Below are positions 8,927-18,700 of a stretch of 41,196 bases of DNA, piece after piece. A program made the translations under genes and the position numbers. The DNA is from Exilibacterium tricleocarpae (GTDB lineage: Bacteria; Pseudomonadota; Gammaproteobacteria; Pseudomonadales; Cellvibrionaceae). Numbering within the stretch: position 1 is the first letter of the stretch; the number at the start of each line of letters is the position of its first letter. Under the pieces are notes generated by a model that saw only the letters and a list, made by a program, of their open reading frames with translations, did not search any database and was not told the DNA's origin. Where the stretch lies: NCBI RefSeq assembly GCF_007004655.1, contig NZ_ML660093.1, positions 1 through 41,196 of the forward strand, read 5' to 3'.

Positions 8927-10246
8927 TTGAAACCGGTAAAAATCGGCATCTGCGGCCTGGGAACCGTAGGTAGCGGCACCTTCAATGTGCTGGCGCGCAA
9001 CCGCCGCGATATCAATGCCCGCGCCGGCTGTGAGATTGTGGTGGCACAGATCGGCGCTCGCCGCGACAACCCCGCCTGTGATACCGGTGCCACCCCTGTC
9101 AGCCGGGACATCTTCGACGTGGTGGATAACCCCGAAATCGATGTGATCGTCGAGCTGATCGGCGGCACTGATGTGGCGCGGGAGCTGGTGCTCAAGGCTA
9201 TCGCCAAAGGCAAACACGTGGTCACCGCCAACAAGGCGCTGATCGCCGAGCACGGCAATGAAATCTTTCTCAAGGCCAAGGAAAATAATGTGACCGTCGC
9301 TTTCGAGGCGGCGGTGGCCGGGGGCATCCCGATTATCAAAGCGATTCGCGAAGGCCTGGCCGCCAATCGGATCGAGTGGCTGGCCGGTATTATCAACGGC
9401 ACCGGCAACTTTATTCTCAGCGAAATGCGCGACAAGGGCCGGGAGTTCGCCGATGTCCTGCGCGAAGCCCAGGCGCTCGGCTACGCCGAGGCCGATCCCA
9501 CGTTTGATGTCGAGGGTATCGATGCCGCTCACAAACTGGTCATTCTCGCCTCGCTCGCTTTCGGCATGCCGCTGCAGTTCGACAAGGTGTTTACCGAGGG
9601 CATCGGCAAGATAGAACCCCAGGATGTCGGCTATGCCGAGGAACTGGGTTATCGCATCAAACACCTGGGCATCGCCCGGCGCAACGATCGCAACGGCGTC
9701 ACCGGCATCGAGCTGCGGGTGCACCCGACCCTGATACCGGCGCGGCGCCTGATTGCCAATGTCGACGGCGTGATGAACGCGGTGTTGGTGCAGGGCGATG
9801 CGGTGGGACCGACGTTATACTACGGCGCCGGTGCCGGCGCCGAGCCCACCGCCTCGGCGGTGGTGGCCGATATCGTAGATGTGGCCAGAACCCTTACCGC
9901 CAACCCGGAGCACCGGGTGCCGCACCTCGGGTTCCAGCCGGGCAATCTCAACGACCTCGAAATCCTGCCTATCGAGGCCGTGGAGACAGCCTATTACCTG
10001 CGCATGCTGGCGCTGGACCAGCCGGGCGTGCTGTCGCGGGTGGCGCAGATTTTCAGCGAGGCGGGCATCAGTATCGAAGCACTGATCCAGAAGGAACCGG
10101 CCGAGGGACAGCAGCATGTGCCGGTGATCATACTGACCAGCCGGGTGGTGGAAAGACAGTTGCTCGATGCCGTGCAGGCCGTCGAGGCGCTCGCCAGTAT
10201 TGAAGGGCAGGTAACGCGTATCCGCATGGAGTCCCTGGGCAAGTGA
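8927..10246 (+). CDS. hom: Homoserine dehydrogenase
   Basis: 439-residue monofunctional enzyme reducing aspartate semialdehyde to homoserine for Thr/Met synthesis. The nucleotide-binding GLGTVGSGT is at residues 8-16. The catalytic domain has GIINGTGNFIL and the ADPTFDVEGIDAAHKL signature. The C-terminal ACT domain (about 350-430, LRMLALDQPGVLSRVAQIF) suggests threonine feedback control. The start is TTG at 8927 with AGAGGA at 8914-8919. The stop overlaps the thrC GTG start by 4 bases (GTGA), so the pair is translationally coupled. Confidence 0.96.
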   Translation: MKPVKIGICGLGTVGSGTFNVLARNRRDINARAGCEIVVAQIGARRDNPACDTGATPVSRDIFDVVDNPEIDVIVELIGGTDVARELVLKAIAKGKHVVTANKALIAEHGNEIFLKAKENNVTVAFEAAVAGGIPIIKAIREGLAANRIEWLAGIINGTGNFILSEMRDKGREFADVLREAQALGYAEADPTFDVEGIDAAHKLVILASLAFGMPLQFDKVFTEGIGKIEPQDVGYAEELGYRIKHLGIARRNDRNGVTGIELRVHPTLIPARRLIANVDGVMNAVLVQGDAVGPTLYYGAGAGAEPTASAVVADIVDVARTLTANPEHRVPHLGFQPGNLNDLEILPIEAVETAYYLRMLALDQPGVLSRVAQIFSEAGISIEALIQKEPAEGQQHVPVIILTSRVVERQLLDAVQAVEALASIEGQVTRIRMESLGK

Positions 10247-11640
10247 AATATATCAGTACCCGCGGGCAGGCGCCTGTGCTCAATTTTGAAGACGTGGTGT
10301 TAACCGGCCTGGCGGCCGACGGCGGTCTCTACGTACCCGAGACCCTGCCCCACTTCAGTCGCGAAGAGATCGCCGCTTGGGCGGGGCTCTCCTATGAAGA
10401 ACTGGCATTGCAGGTGATCACCCCGTTTGTGGACGGCGAGGTACCGGAGCGGGATTTGAAGGACATCATTGCCGCATCCTACCGCAGCTTCCGCCACCGG
10501 GCCGTGGCGCCGCTGGTGCAGACCGGGCACAACGAGTGGGTGCTCGAGCTGTTTCAGGGGCCGACCCTGGCATTCAAGGACTTTGCCCTGCAGTTTCTCG
10601 GTCACCTGCTGGATTACACGCTAAAAAAGCGCAACCAGAAGGTGGTGGTGATGGGGGCGACCTCCGGTGATACCGGCTCCGCCGCCATCGAGGGGTGCCG
10701 GCGCTGCGACAATATCGACATTTTTATCCTGCACCCGCACAACCGCGTCTCCGACGTGCAGCGCCGGCAAATGACCACGGTGCTGGAGGACAATGTGCAC
10801 AACATTGCCCTGCAGGGCAACTTCGACGATTGCCAGAATATGGTGAAGGCGAGTTTTGGCGATCAGTCGTTTCTGCCCGAGGGGCGCCAGTTGGTGGCGG
10901 TCAACTCCATCAACTGGGCGCGGATCATGGCCCAGATCGTCTATTACTTTTACGCCGCGCTGGCCCTGGGTGCGCCGCACCGCCCGGTTTCCTTCTCGGT
11001 ACCCACCGGTAACTTCGGCGATATCTTTGCCGGTTACCTGGCCAAGCAGATGGGGCTGCCGGTGCAGCAGCTGATTATCGCCACCAATGCCAACGATATT
11101 CTGCACCGCTGTATCAGCGCCAACGATCACAGCAAAAAGGCCCTGGTCCATTCGCTGGCGCCGAGTATGGACATTATGGTATCGAGCAATTTTGAGCGGC
11201 TGCTGTTCGATCTGCACGGGCGCGACGGCGCCGCCATCGCGCACTTGATGGAGGACTTCAAGTCCGGTGCCATGCACCTGAGCGAGGCGGTATTGGCTGA
11301 GGCACGGCAATTGTTTTCCAGTTATCGAATTGACGATGCCGGCACCGTGGCGGTGATCGCCGATGTCTTTGCCGGCACCGAGTACCTGCTCGATCCGCAC
11401 ACCGCCATCGGCGTCGAGGCGGCGCGCCGCACCCGCCGCGACAGCGCGGTGCCGGTAATCTGCCTGGCCACCGCGCACCCGGCCAAGTTTCCCGAGGCGG
11501 TGCGCAAAGCCGGGCAGACCCGCGACCCGGCCTTGCCCAGGCATATGGCCGATTTGTTCGAACGCGAAGAACGCTACCAGGTTTTACCTGACCAGTTATC
11601 TGAGGTGCAGCGGTTTATCGCCGCCAATATTCGCGCCTGA
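10243..11640 (+). CDS. thrC: Threonine synthase
   Basis: 465-residue PLP enzyme converting O-phosphohomoserine to threonine. The PLP lysine lies in LAFKDFALQFLGH, the phosphate-binding region is GATSGDTGSAAIEG, and VPTGNFGDIFAGYLAKQMG is the family motif. The N-terminus (KYISTRGQAP) is typical of the longer fold-type II threonine synthases of gammaproteobacteria. The GTG start overlaps the end of hom. No homoserine kinase gene (thrB/thrH) is adjacent, so that step must be encoded elsewhere. Confidence 0.96.
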   Translation: MKYISTRGQAPVLNFEDVVLTGLAADGGLYVPETLPHFSREEIAAWAGLSYEELALQVITPFVDGEVPERDLKDIIAASYRSFRHRAVAPLVQTGHNEWVLELFQGPTLAFKDFALQFLGHLLDYTLKKRNQKVVVMGATSGDTGSAAIEGCRRCDNIDIFILHPHNRVSDVQRRQMTTVLEDNVHNIALQGNFDDCQNMVKASFGDQSFLPEGRQLVAVNSINWARIMAQIVYYFYAALALGAPHRPVSFSVPTGNFGDIFAGYLAKQMGLPVQQLIIATNANDILHRCISANDHSKKALVHSLAPSMDIMVSSNFERLLFDLHGRDGAAIAHLMEDFKSGAMHLSEAVLAEARQLFSSYRIDDAGTVAVIADVFAGTEYLLDPHTAIGVEAARRTRRDSAVPVICLATAHPAKFPEAVRKAGQTRDPALPRHMADLFEREERYQVLPDQLSEVQRFIAANIRA

Positions 11641-11792
11641 GTTGATGTGTGTGGTGTGGTTCCCGCACCTGCGTTTACCGACTATCGAAAGGGAAACTCA
11701 ATTCATGCTTGCCAAAACCTTTGACCAGTGCGCTATCTCAACCTCCTTGCCGTGCGTCGCGGTCAGATTATCCGGCGCCGCAGTCTGATCCC

Positions 11793-13553
11793 ATGCAAAA
11801 AATCATCAAACGCCGGCAGGTTGATCTATCCGAGGCAGACTTTTCCGCTGCCATTCCGCCCCTGCTCCAGAGAGTTTACGCCAGCCGCGGGATCAAGACC
11901 GACGCCCAGTTGCAAAACGGTTTGCAGCAACTTCACCAACCCCAGGCTTTCAAAGGCCTGGACGCTGCCGTGGAGCTGCTGGCGGAGGCCGTTGTCGAGG
12001 GCCGCAAAGTATTGATCGTCGGCGACTTCGATGCCGACGGCGCCACCAGTTGTGCGCTGGCGGTGCTGGCGCTGCGGGCCATGGGGCTTGAGCAGGTGGA
12101 CTTTCTGGTGCCCAACCGCTTCGAGTACGGCTATGGCCTGACGCCGGAAATCGTGGCGGTGGCGGCGGGCCTGCAACCGGCGGTCATCGTTACCGTCGAC
12201 AATGGTATTTCCAGTATCGAGGGCGTGGCGGCGGCGCAAGCGCGTAATATTCGGGTGGTGGTGACCGATCACCACCTGCCGGGGCCGCAGTTGCCCGCCG
12301 CCGATGCCATCGTCAACCCGAACCAGGGGCAGTGTGGTTTCCCCAGTAAACACCTGGCCGGTGTCGGGGTGATTTTTTATGTCATGAGCGCCCTGCGGGC
12401 GGAACTGCGGCGCCGCGACTGGTTTGCTGAGCGCGGGCTTGCCGAACCCAATATGGCCGATTATCTCGACCTGGTGGCACTGGGTACCGTCGCCGATGTG
12501 GTGCCCCTGGATGACAACAACCGTATTCTCGTCTACCAGGGCATCCAGCGCATTCGCGCCGGTCGGGCCCGGACCGGTATCCTGGCAATGCTCGCCGTGG
12601 CCGGGCGCGAGCCGCGACGCCTGGTGGCGGCGGACCTCGGCTTTGTGGTGGGGCCGCGACTGAATGCCGCCGGGCGCCTGGACGATATGTCGCTCGGTAT
12701 CCAGTGCCTGCTCTGCGACAGCCCGGGCCTGGCCCGGGAGATGGCACTGGAGCTGGAAGATCTCAACCGCGACCGCAAGGCGATAGAGAGCGGGATGCAA
12801 CGCGAGGCTATGCAGTCGCTGCAGGCATTACAGGTCGATGAGGCCGGCGATCTGCCCTGGGGGCTGTGTCTCTACGATGCCACCTGGCATCAAGGGGTAA
12901 TCGGGATTCTGGCAGCGCGCATCAAAGACCGCTTTCACCGCCCGGTGATCGCCTTTGCCGACGCCGATGCGGGCACTATCAAAGGTTCTGCCCGCTCCAT
13001 TGCGGGCCTGCATATCCGCGACGCCCTCGATGCGGTAGCGGCGCGCCACCCCGGCCTGCTGTCAAAGTTCGGCGGCCATGCCATGGCGGCGGGTATGACG
13101 TTGGAAAAGGCGCACTTCGACCGCTTTCAGGCGGCCTTCGACGCCGTGGTGCGCGAGCAACTGGACGCGGCGGACCTGCAGGCGGAGTTACTCAGCGACG
13201 GCGCCCTCGAGCGCGAGGATTTCGCCCTCGAACTGGCCCAGCAAATTCGCGAGGCCGGCCCCTGGGGCCAGCATTTTCCGCAACCGCTGTTTGACGGCGA
13301 GTTTTATTTGCAGCAACAGCGGCTGGTGGGCGAGAAACATCTGAAACTGGTGGTGTCCCTGCTGCCGGAGGATCAATTACTGATCGATGCCATCGCCTTT
13401 AATGTCGACCTTGACGTTTGGCCCAACCCGGCGGTGCAGCGGGCCAGGCTGGCCTACCGACTGGACGTGAATGAATTCAGGGGGCGGCGCAGTGTGCAGT
13501 TGATTGTGGAGTATCTGGAGCCCTGCCAGGTGCCGGCGCCGGCTGCCAAGTAG
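11793..13553 (+). CDS. recJ: Single-strand-specific 5'-3' exonuclease RecJ
   Basis: 586-residue DHH-family nuclease used in RecFOR recombination, mismatch repair and base-excision repair. Catalytic motifs are DFDADG at 78-83, VDNG with D136 and DHH at 159-161. Further on are GTVADVVPL, KGSARS and the DHHA1 motif GGHAMAAGM; an OB-type domain forms the C-terminus. The frame is open further upstream, to 11649, but the ATG at 11793 gives the usual N-terminus (MQKIIKRRQ) and the extra 48 residues look non-coding. This is the last gene of the conserved block; prfB, a common neighbour of recJ, is absent. Confidence 0.95.
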   Translation: MQKIIKRRQVDLSEADFSAAIPPLLQRVYASRGIKTDAQLQNGLQQLHQPQAFKGLDAAVELLAEAVVEGRKVLIVGDFDADGATSCALAVLALRAMGLEQVDFLVPNRFEYGYGLTPEIVAVAAGLQPAVIVTVDNGISSIEGVAAAQARNIRVVVTDHHLPGPQLPAADAIVNPNQGQCGFPSKHLAGVGVIFYVMSALRAELRRRDWFAERGLAEPNMADYLDLVALGTVADVVPLDDNNRILVYQGIQRIRAGRARTGILAMLAVAGREPRRLVAADLGFVVGPRLNAAGRLDDMSLGIQCLLCDSPGLAREMALELEDLNRDRKAIESGMQREAMQSLQALQVDEAGDLPWGLCLYDATWHQGVIGILAARIKDRFHRPVIAFADADAGTIKGSARSIAGLHIRDALDAVAARHPGLLSKFGGHAMAAGMTLEKAHFDRFQAAFDAVVREQLDAADLQAELLSDGALEREDFALELAQQIREAGPWGQHFPQPLFDGEFYLQQQRLVGEKHLKLVVSLLPEDQLLIDAIAFNVDLDVWPNPAVQRARLAYRLDVNEFRGRRSVQLIVEYLEPCQVPAPAAK

Positions 13554-13591
13554 GGGGAACCCGCAGCGGACATCTGGCCTCGCCAGAGTCA

Positions 13592-13882
13592 ATGGGCAAA
13601 AAAATCGCTATAGACGCAAAAGAAAATGTAAGCCTGAGCCAAGCCAAATCCTATTGTGAGATGTTGGATTACGTTAAGCCAATATCTGCGGAAGAGCGGG
13701 ATGAGACGGCCGTGGAAGCAACGGAAATTTCTGACAATAGTCTCCCTCCAAAAAATCTGTGGTGAAAAAAAGACGATATAGAGACGATAGAGTCTGATTT
13801 AGTAACCATTGAGTCCTTTATCGCTGGTGTCGCGGTTAACGGTTTGTCCATTCAAAGTGAACCTCTTCAGCCAAGGAAATAA
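13592..13882 (+). pseudogene. Broken N-terminal frame upstream of the C58-like protease
   Basis: An ATG at 13592 opens a 57-codon frame that begins MGKKIAIDAKENVSLSQAKS. It meets a TGA at 13763-13765, then runs on in the same frame for 38 codons (KKDDIETIESDLVTIESFIA and on) to TAA at 13880-13882. The protease at 13969 lies in the -1 frame, open from 13861. One nonsense change plus one frameshift would join all parts into a single protein of about 380 residues. No good ribosome binding site precedes 13592. It could instead be a separate 57-residue gene. The base composition is AT-rich relative to recJ. Confidence 0.4.
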
Positions 13883-13968
13883 CTGCAACTTTTCTGCCTC
13901 ACTATCCGTACATACCGGTAACTGCTGACTGCGATGACATCAACCAGGCGAAACAATGGTCCCCGTCA

Positions 13969-14736
13969 TTGGAAAGCGGGCTCTCTCTTTACACTCCGAA
14001 GCAATGGGACTTGAGTATGCATAACGGGTTCAATTTATATGGTGGTAAATATATCTTCAAACGCAGTGTCAATTACACGCGCGTAACCGGTTTCAATGCC
14101 TCGCCCGCTCCCGGTTTTGCCGGTGAAGGGATGGACGCTGATGTGTGCCGTCAGATCGGTTACTTGGACGGCACCTTCTCAATAGACGGTGTCGGTTTTA
14201 TTCCGGGGCGAGATCATGTTGCCGGAACCAGAAAAAAACGCATGCAGGGTGTCTGTTGCGGCATAAGCACGGCTTGGATGGCGGCTTTTCTCGGTGGCAA
14301 TGCCGATGCGACGAATCACGGCAGCTTTGGTGATTTTTTCCAGGTCATGCGCTTTCAGGGTGCCTATGGCAAGTTTTATGGCGATCGGCCATGGCATCAG
14401 GAGACATTATTAAATAGTTTTGGACTGGGACCTCTGACCGCCACACAAATGACTTTCTCTCAATCGGCCAACATCCCATTTCAACGGTTCGCGTTACGCA
14501 GCCGTTGGGTAGGCTATGTGTTTACGTGTGAGCATGTTATTGCTATCGGGAAGGCGCGAGATTCGAATTTCTTCATCATGGATCCAAACGCAGGTTTATT
14601 TGAATACACTCGACAAGACCAGTTTCGTGCTGATTTAGGGGAGTACCTGGCTGCGATTTGGAGTGAGACACATGACGTGTTCACTGCGCCGTCTATGGAT
14701 ATCTATTTTTACCATAAAGCATTTGACCTGATTTAG
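13969..14736 (+). CDS. YopT/C58-like papain-fold cysteine protease (possible effector/toxin)
   Basis: 255 residues from a TTG. A papain-type triad in the YopT/AvrPphB (peptidase C58) arrangement is visible: C96 in QGVCCGISTAWM, H189 in CEHVIAIG and D205 in FFIMDPNAGLFEY, with the DPNxGxF signature. No signal peptide is seen. Neither the TTG nor the first in-frame ATG (14017) has a ribosome binding site, and the frame is open back to 13861, so the true N-terminus probably lies upstream and may be disrupted. The gene is AT-richer than its neighbours, suggesting transfer. Family members cleave host or competitor proteins; no secretion genes or immunity protein are recognisable here. The substrate is unknown. 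Confidence 0.65.
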   Translation: MESGLSLYTPKQWDLSMHNGFNLYGGKYIFKRSVNYTRVTGFNASPAPGFAGEGMDADVCRQIGYLDGTFSIDGVGFIPGRDHVAGTRKKRMQGVCCGISTAWMAAFLGGNADATNHGSFGDFFQVMRFQGAYGKFYGDRPWHQETLLNSFGLGPLTATQMTFSQSANIPFQRFALRSRWVGYVFTCEHVIAIGKARDSNFFIMDPNAGLFEYTRQDQFRADLGEYLAAIWSETHDVFTAPSMDIYFYHKAFDLI

Positions 14737-15282
14737 GAGAAACTGCGATACGACAATCTCGTATAACCTGGTGACAGTAAAGGTTACTGAATACCACCAG
14801 GCTTACGAAACCTGGTCCACAGCCTGATTATTGACAAAAACCGGACCTGACCATGCCGGATTGGATGTTGCCGGGTCACCGGCGACATGAAGCCTGAAGC
14901 CGCTCACCAGAACCCGGCAGTGTGAATATGTCACAGCACGCGTGTGTGTTTTTACCTACCAACCCGGCGCGCATCTGACCATACTGGCAATTCCCAAGGT
15001 TAACGGCTAAGCCAATGTTACTGCGGTAGCGGCGGAATAGCCGGAGTTGTCAGGATTCGACACGGATGTGAATCAGCAGGGATGCTGTCAAATCCCACAG
15101 TGGGTTGGCAATTTGGCGTCTCTCTCCTCTTGCTGGCGGCACCGTCCCGGGACCGCACTCCAGGTTTCTGTGATCTGTCTCTGATTCGATGTTTTAATCT
15201 GGCGCCTGTGGCGTTAATATTGTCGCCGGCGCGCTTAGGCGTCGCTGGCAACAATAAAAACCCACAAACCTTGGGGGATTTC
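14737..15282. other. Intergenic region with no supported gene
   Basis: 546 bases with mixed composition and only short frames on both strands. A weak hairpin CCTGGTG/CACCAGG lies near 14768-14802. The 16-mer CAGCAGGGATGCTGTC at 15074-15089 also occurs at 26693-26708 inside a large inverted repeat, which suggests remnants of a dispersed element. Confidence 0.45.
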
Positions 15283-15729
15283 ATGGGAACCATCACACCG
15301 CGCTCGCTGCGATGCGGGCGGCTGGCAGCTTTGGCACTTTGCTTTACCGTCTTCGGTCTGGCCGGTTGCGGCAAAAAACAGTATCCGGACCCGACAGTGC
15401 TGCAAGCTGAGGTATTTCTAAAAGAAAATAAGGAGGGCCTGTTGGCACCGGCGACACTCGATGGAGAGTTCTGGCCCGTATGTCCGCCGCAGAACTGCAG
15501 CATCCAGGTCGATGCGCCGGAAGTACCGGACCGCAAGCTATTTGACCTGGTATTGATAGAGAAAAAATCACCGAAGCCGAAACAAAAACAAGCCGGCTCA
15601 CAACCCCTTGCAGGTCTGGTGGGCAGTGCCCACGCCAGTGGCGACGGTTGCACCGTATGGTGGGTTCACTATCCCAATCTCGGCTGGGTGCCCTATTACG
15701 ATCCGAATGACCCCGATTGTCCTCCCTGA
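15283..15729 (+). CDS. Small predicted lipoprotein, unknown function
   Basis: 148 residues from the ATG at 15283, which follows GGGGGAT at 15274-15280. The frame is open further upstream, to 15082, but that part looks non-coding. The N-terminus is a lipoprotein signal peptide with the lipobox LAGC at residues 26-29, so the mature protein would begin at C29, followed by GKKQYPDPT. The mature part has a Cys pair (PVCPPQNC), a Lys-rich stretch (KKSPKPKQKQ) and an aromatic, Pro/Asp-rich end (TVWWVHYPNLGWVPYYDPND). I recognise no family. It converges on the FecR/TPR/barrel gene with a 32-base gap, so a functional link is possible but unproven. Confidence 0.7.
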   Translation: MGTITPRSLRCGRLAALALCFTVFGLAGCGKKQYPDPTVLQAEVFLKENKEGLLAPATLDGEFWPVCPPQNCSIQVDAPEVPDRKLFDLVLIEKKSPKPKQKQAGSQPLAGLVGSAHASGDGCTVWWVHYPNLGWVPYYDPNDPDCPP

Positions 15730-15761
15730 GGGCGGTTGCGCCGGTGGCCGGCGGCCATCGG

Positions 15762-18700
15762 CTAAAACTCCAACTGTACTTTCAAATAGGCGGAGCGTTC
15801 GGGCAGTAACTCCTGAGGTCTGGGGTTGGTGGTGAAGAAGTTGAAATCCCGGTACCTGAACTCTTCGTCCAGCAGATTTCTCAGTTCCAGTGTCACCACG
15901 CCGAGGCGGCTTGGCAAGCGGAAATTGAATGACCCGTCGAGTGTCCAAAACGTCTCGTCGTCGTTAAAGCCGGGTGTAAATCTATTGGCTTCCTCTATAC
16001 GGATTTTCTGGTCGACAAAGTTGGCGGTGAAGCTGAAAGACGTGCGCTCGCTCGTTATCACCGTGGCTGTCAGCGGCAGCAGCCTGGTATCGAGGCGCAA
16101 CGGAATTGACGGCACCCGTATCTCCGGTTGCGGCTGTCTGTCGAAGACCTCATGCCGATAGTTCAACGCCAGGGCGACGCGGTCGTTGAGGGCGTAATAG
16201 ACGCTGGCTTTTAGGATTTCATTGTCGATGTCGAAGGGGTCGACATTGACGCCGAGATTGGGCACCTCGAGGTCGCGTTCCACGTATTCCAGGCTCAACT
16301 TCAGGTTGTGGCGCGGCGCGTAGTCGGCGGCGGCGCCATAAACGTCCGCAGCGGTACCCTCGGAGTCGTCATATACCTGGGCGAAACCCGCCACGTGGCC
16401 CGGCTCGATGGAGACCTGTGCATCGGTGCTCGGGGCAAATGTCCGCAGGGCGGTGCCCCGCAGTGTCCAGCCCGGTGCCACAGACCATTCCAACCCCAGT
16501 TTGGGGTTTATTTTATCCTCCGCCTGTTCCACATCGCCCTGCAGACCGCCGGCCACCACCTGCTCGTAATCGGTGTAAGACAGTGCCGCTGTCAGCGTCA
16601 GCCGATCGGACAAAACGGGCCAGAAAGAATAGGCGTAAACGCTCTCGAATGTCGTATCGAACACCAGCGACGGTGCAACGCCGGCCGGGTTGAGCTCACC
16701 TTCGCTGTCGGCATACCTGCCGCCCAGTATCCAGGTGCTGTTGTCGGCCAGCAGGTGGTATTGCAGGTCCGCTTGCTCCGTCTGGGTATCGAAAGCCGAG
16801 GACTGGTCAATCACCAAACCGGGGAAGGGCTCGAATGACCTTTGCGTCTTAATCTCTGTGTCTTTACGGGTCAGCGACGCCAGTATCCGCGAGCCCGGGG
16901 ACAGCCGGTAATTGAGCCCGAGTCTGACGGTGTCGGTATCGGTGTCTACCTGGAGATTGTCGGAAAATGTGTCCAGGTCGAACTGCAGGGCAATGTCGCC
17001 GCGCTCCTCCTCGCGGCGCCTCAGCTCCAACTGTAACCCAAGGTCCGGCGTCACCTGGTACTGTCCCAGCACATTGGATAGTTCGTATTTGACATCGTTG
17101 TTGGCGCGAAAGCCATCGGATTGATAGCGATACTGCCCGGCGTTGAACGAGCCCTTGCCCAGCAGTCCGTTGAGGTTCCACTCGTAGGCGTGGGTATCCT
17201 GGGTGCCGCCGAGGCCGGACAAGCGGCCGTTGAGCCCTTCACGGATAAACAGCGGATTATACTCAGCCACGCCCAGATCGGTGGGCCCGGCGCCGTCCAC
17301 CACCAGCAGGCCGGTCTCGCGCAAGCCCAGCGGCAGCGGTTGTGCGCCCGGCGGTGCCAGCAGCGTGGCCATCAAGGTTGCCCCGGCGCGCAGTGATTCC
17401 AGTTGTGGCTGGTCGGCATAAACTTCCGCCAGCAACCGGTGGCCGCTGTGCTCGGCCGGTGCCTGGCGCACGGCGCGGGCGCCTTGCAGGATGGCGGCCT
17501 GGTCGAAGCGCAGGGCGCTGTAGATACGCGCCTGGTTGGCACTGCGGCTGGCATTGTCGTTGTCCAACAACAGCCGCGAGCGGTAGACGGCGCGGTTGTC
17601 GTTGCGGGCGACAGCGGTATCGAGCGCGGCCAGGGCCTCGATCAGGCGGTTGTCACTCTGTTGGCGCAGGGCCTGGTAAAACCAGGGCGTCGGATCGGCC
17701 GGGTCCAACTGCTGTGCCAGTGTGTATTGCTCGTCGGCCAGCTCGTTGCGCCTTTCCTCGTAATAGGCTTTGCCCAGGTAACTGCGCAGCACTGCGTTGC
17801 CCGGGTCCTGGGCTATGGCATGTTCGATATGTTCGCGCCCGGCGCGCAGTCGGCCCTCGCGTATGGCAATCAGGCCGAGGCCCAGGGCCGGCAGGGGGTC
17901 GGCGGCGTCGAGTTGAGCGGCGCGGCGGAACGACTGCTGTGCGGTGGATAACGCGAAGCGATTTAGAGCGGCAAAACCGGCAACGGTGTGGGTGCGACTT
18001 AAGTTGGGGCTCAATGCCGCGGCGCGGCGGGCAAAACGGTCGGCTTTTTTATACTCGCCGAGCATCAGTGCCAGTTCCGCCAGGCGCGCTTGCAACAGAC
18101 CGCTGTCCCCGGCGCGCTGTTCAGCGTTCTGAGCGCTGGCAAAGGCAGCGTCCAATTGCAACAAACTCTGCTGTACATATGACAGGGCCAGCCATGCCGC
18201 CGGGGAATCCGGTGCGGCGGCGACAGTGGCCTGCGCGCCCCGCAAGGCAGCGGCCGTATCGCCTGCGACCATCTGCCGGAGGCTTTTCAAGGCGAGGGCG
18301 GCGGGCGCCTGGGGGTCTTTTTGGAGGGCGCGATCCAGCAGACCTGCCGAAGCCTCGACCTGGCCGCGGTAAAGCGACAGCGCTGCCGCCAGCGCCAATA
18401 ACTCGGCCGATTGTTGCGCCGGCGGCAGCTCGGCCAGCGCGTCTTCGGCACTGCGCAGGCGTCCGGCCGCGATGGCCGTCCTGACCGTTTCGGGGGCGCT
18501 GGCGGGCACCGGCATGGGCGGGAAGTACAGGGCCCAGGCTACGGTATCGCGCAATTTTACCGAGACCGCTTTTTGCGGCGCCGTATTGGTACGCGCCAGG
18601 GCCGATTCACCGGCTTGTAAAGACAGTTGGCCAAAGGCATTACTGAGTTGCACCTGCCCCTCGAACAGCGCCAGGGTGTTGGCGTCGGACCGCGCCGAGA

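Noticed and set aside
11649-11792. 48-residue N-terminal extension of RecJ
   Set aside because: The sequence is unlike RecJ N-termini and the ATG at 11793 gives the standard MQKIIKRRQ start.
14880-15120. Short frames resembling a degraded gene (for example one ending LTILAIPKVNG)
   Set aside because: Frames are short and interrupted, with no motif or neighbour support.
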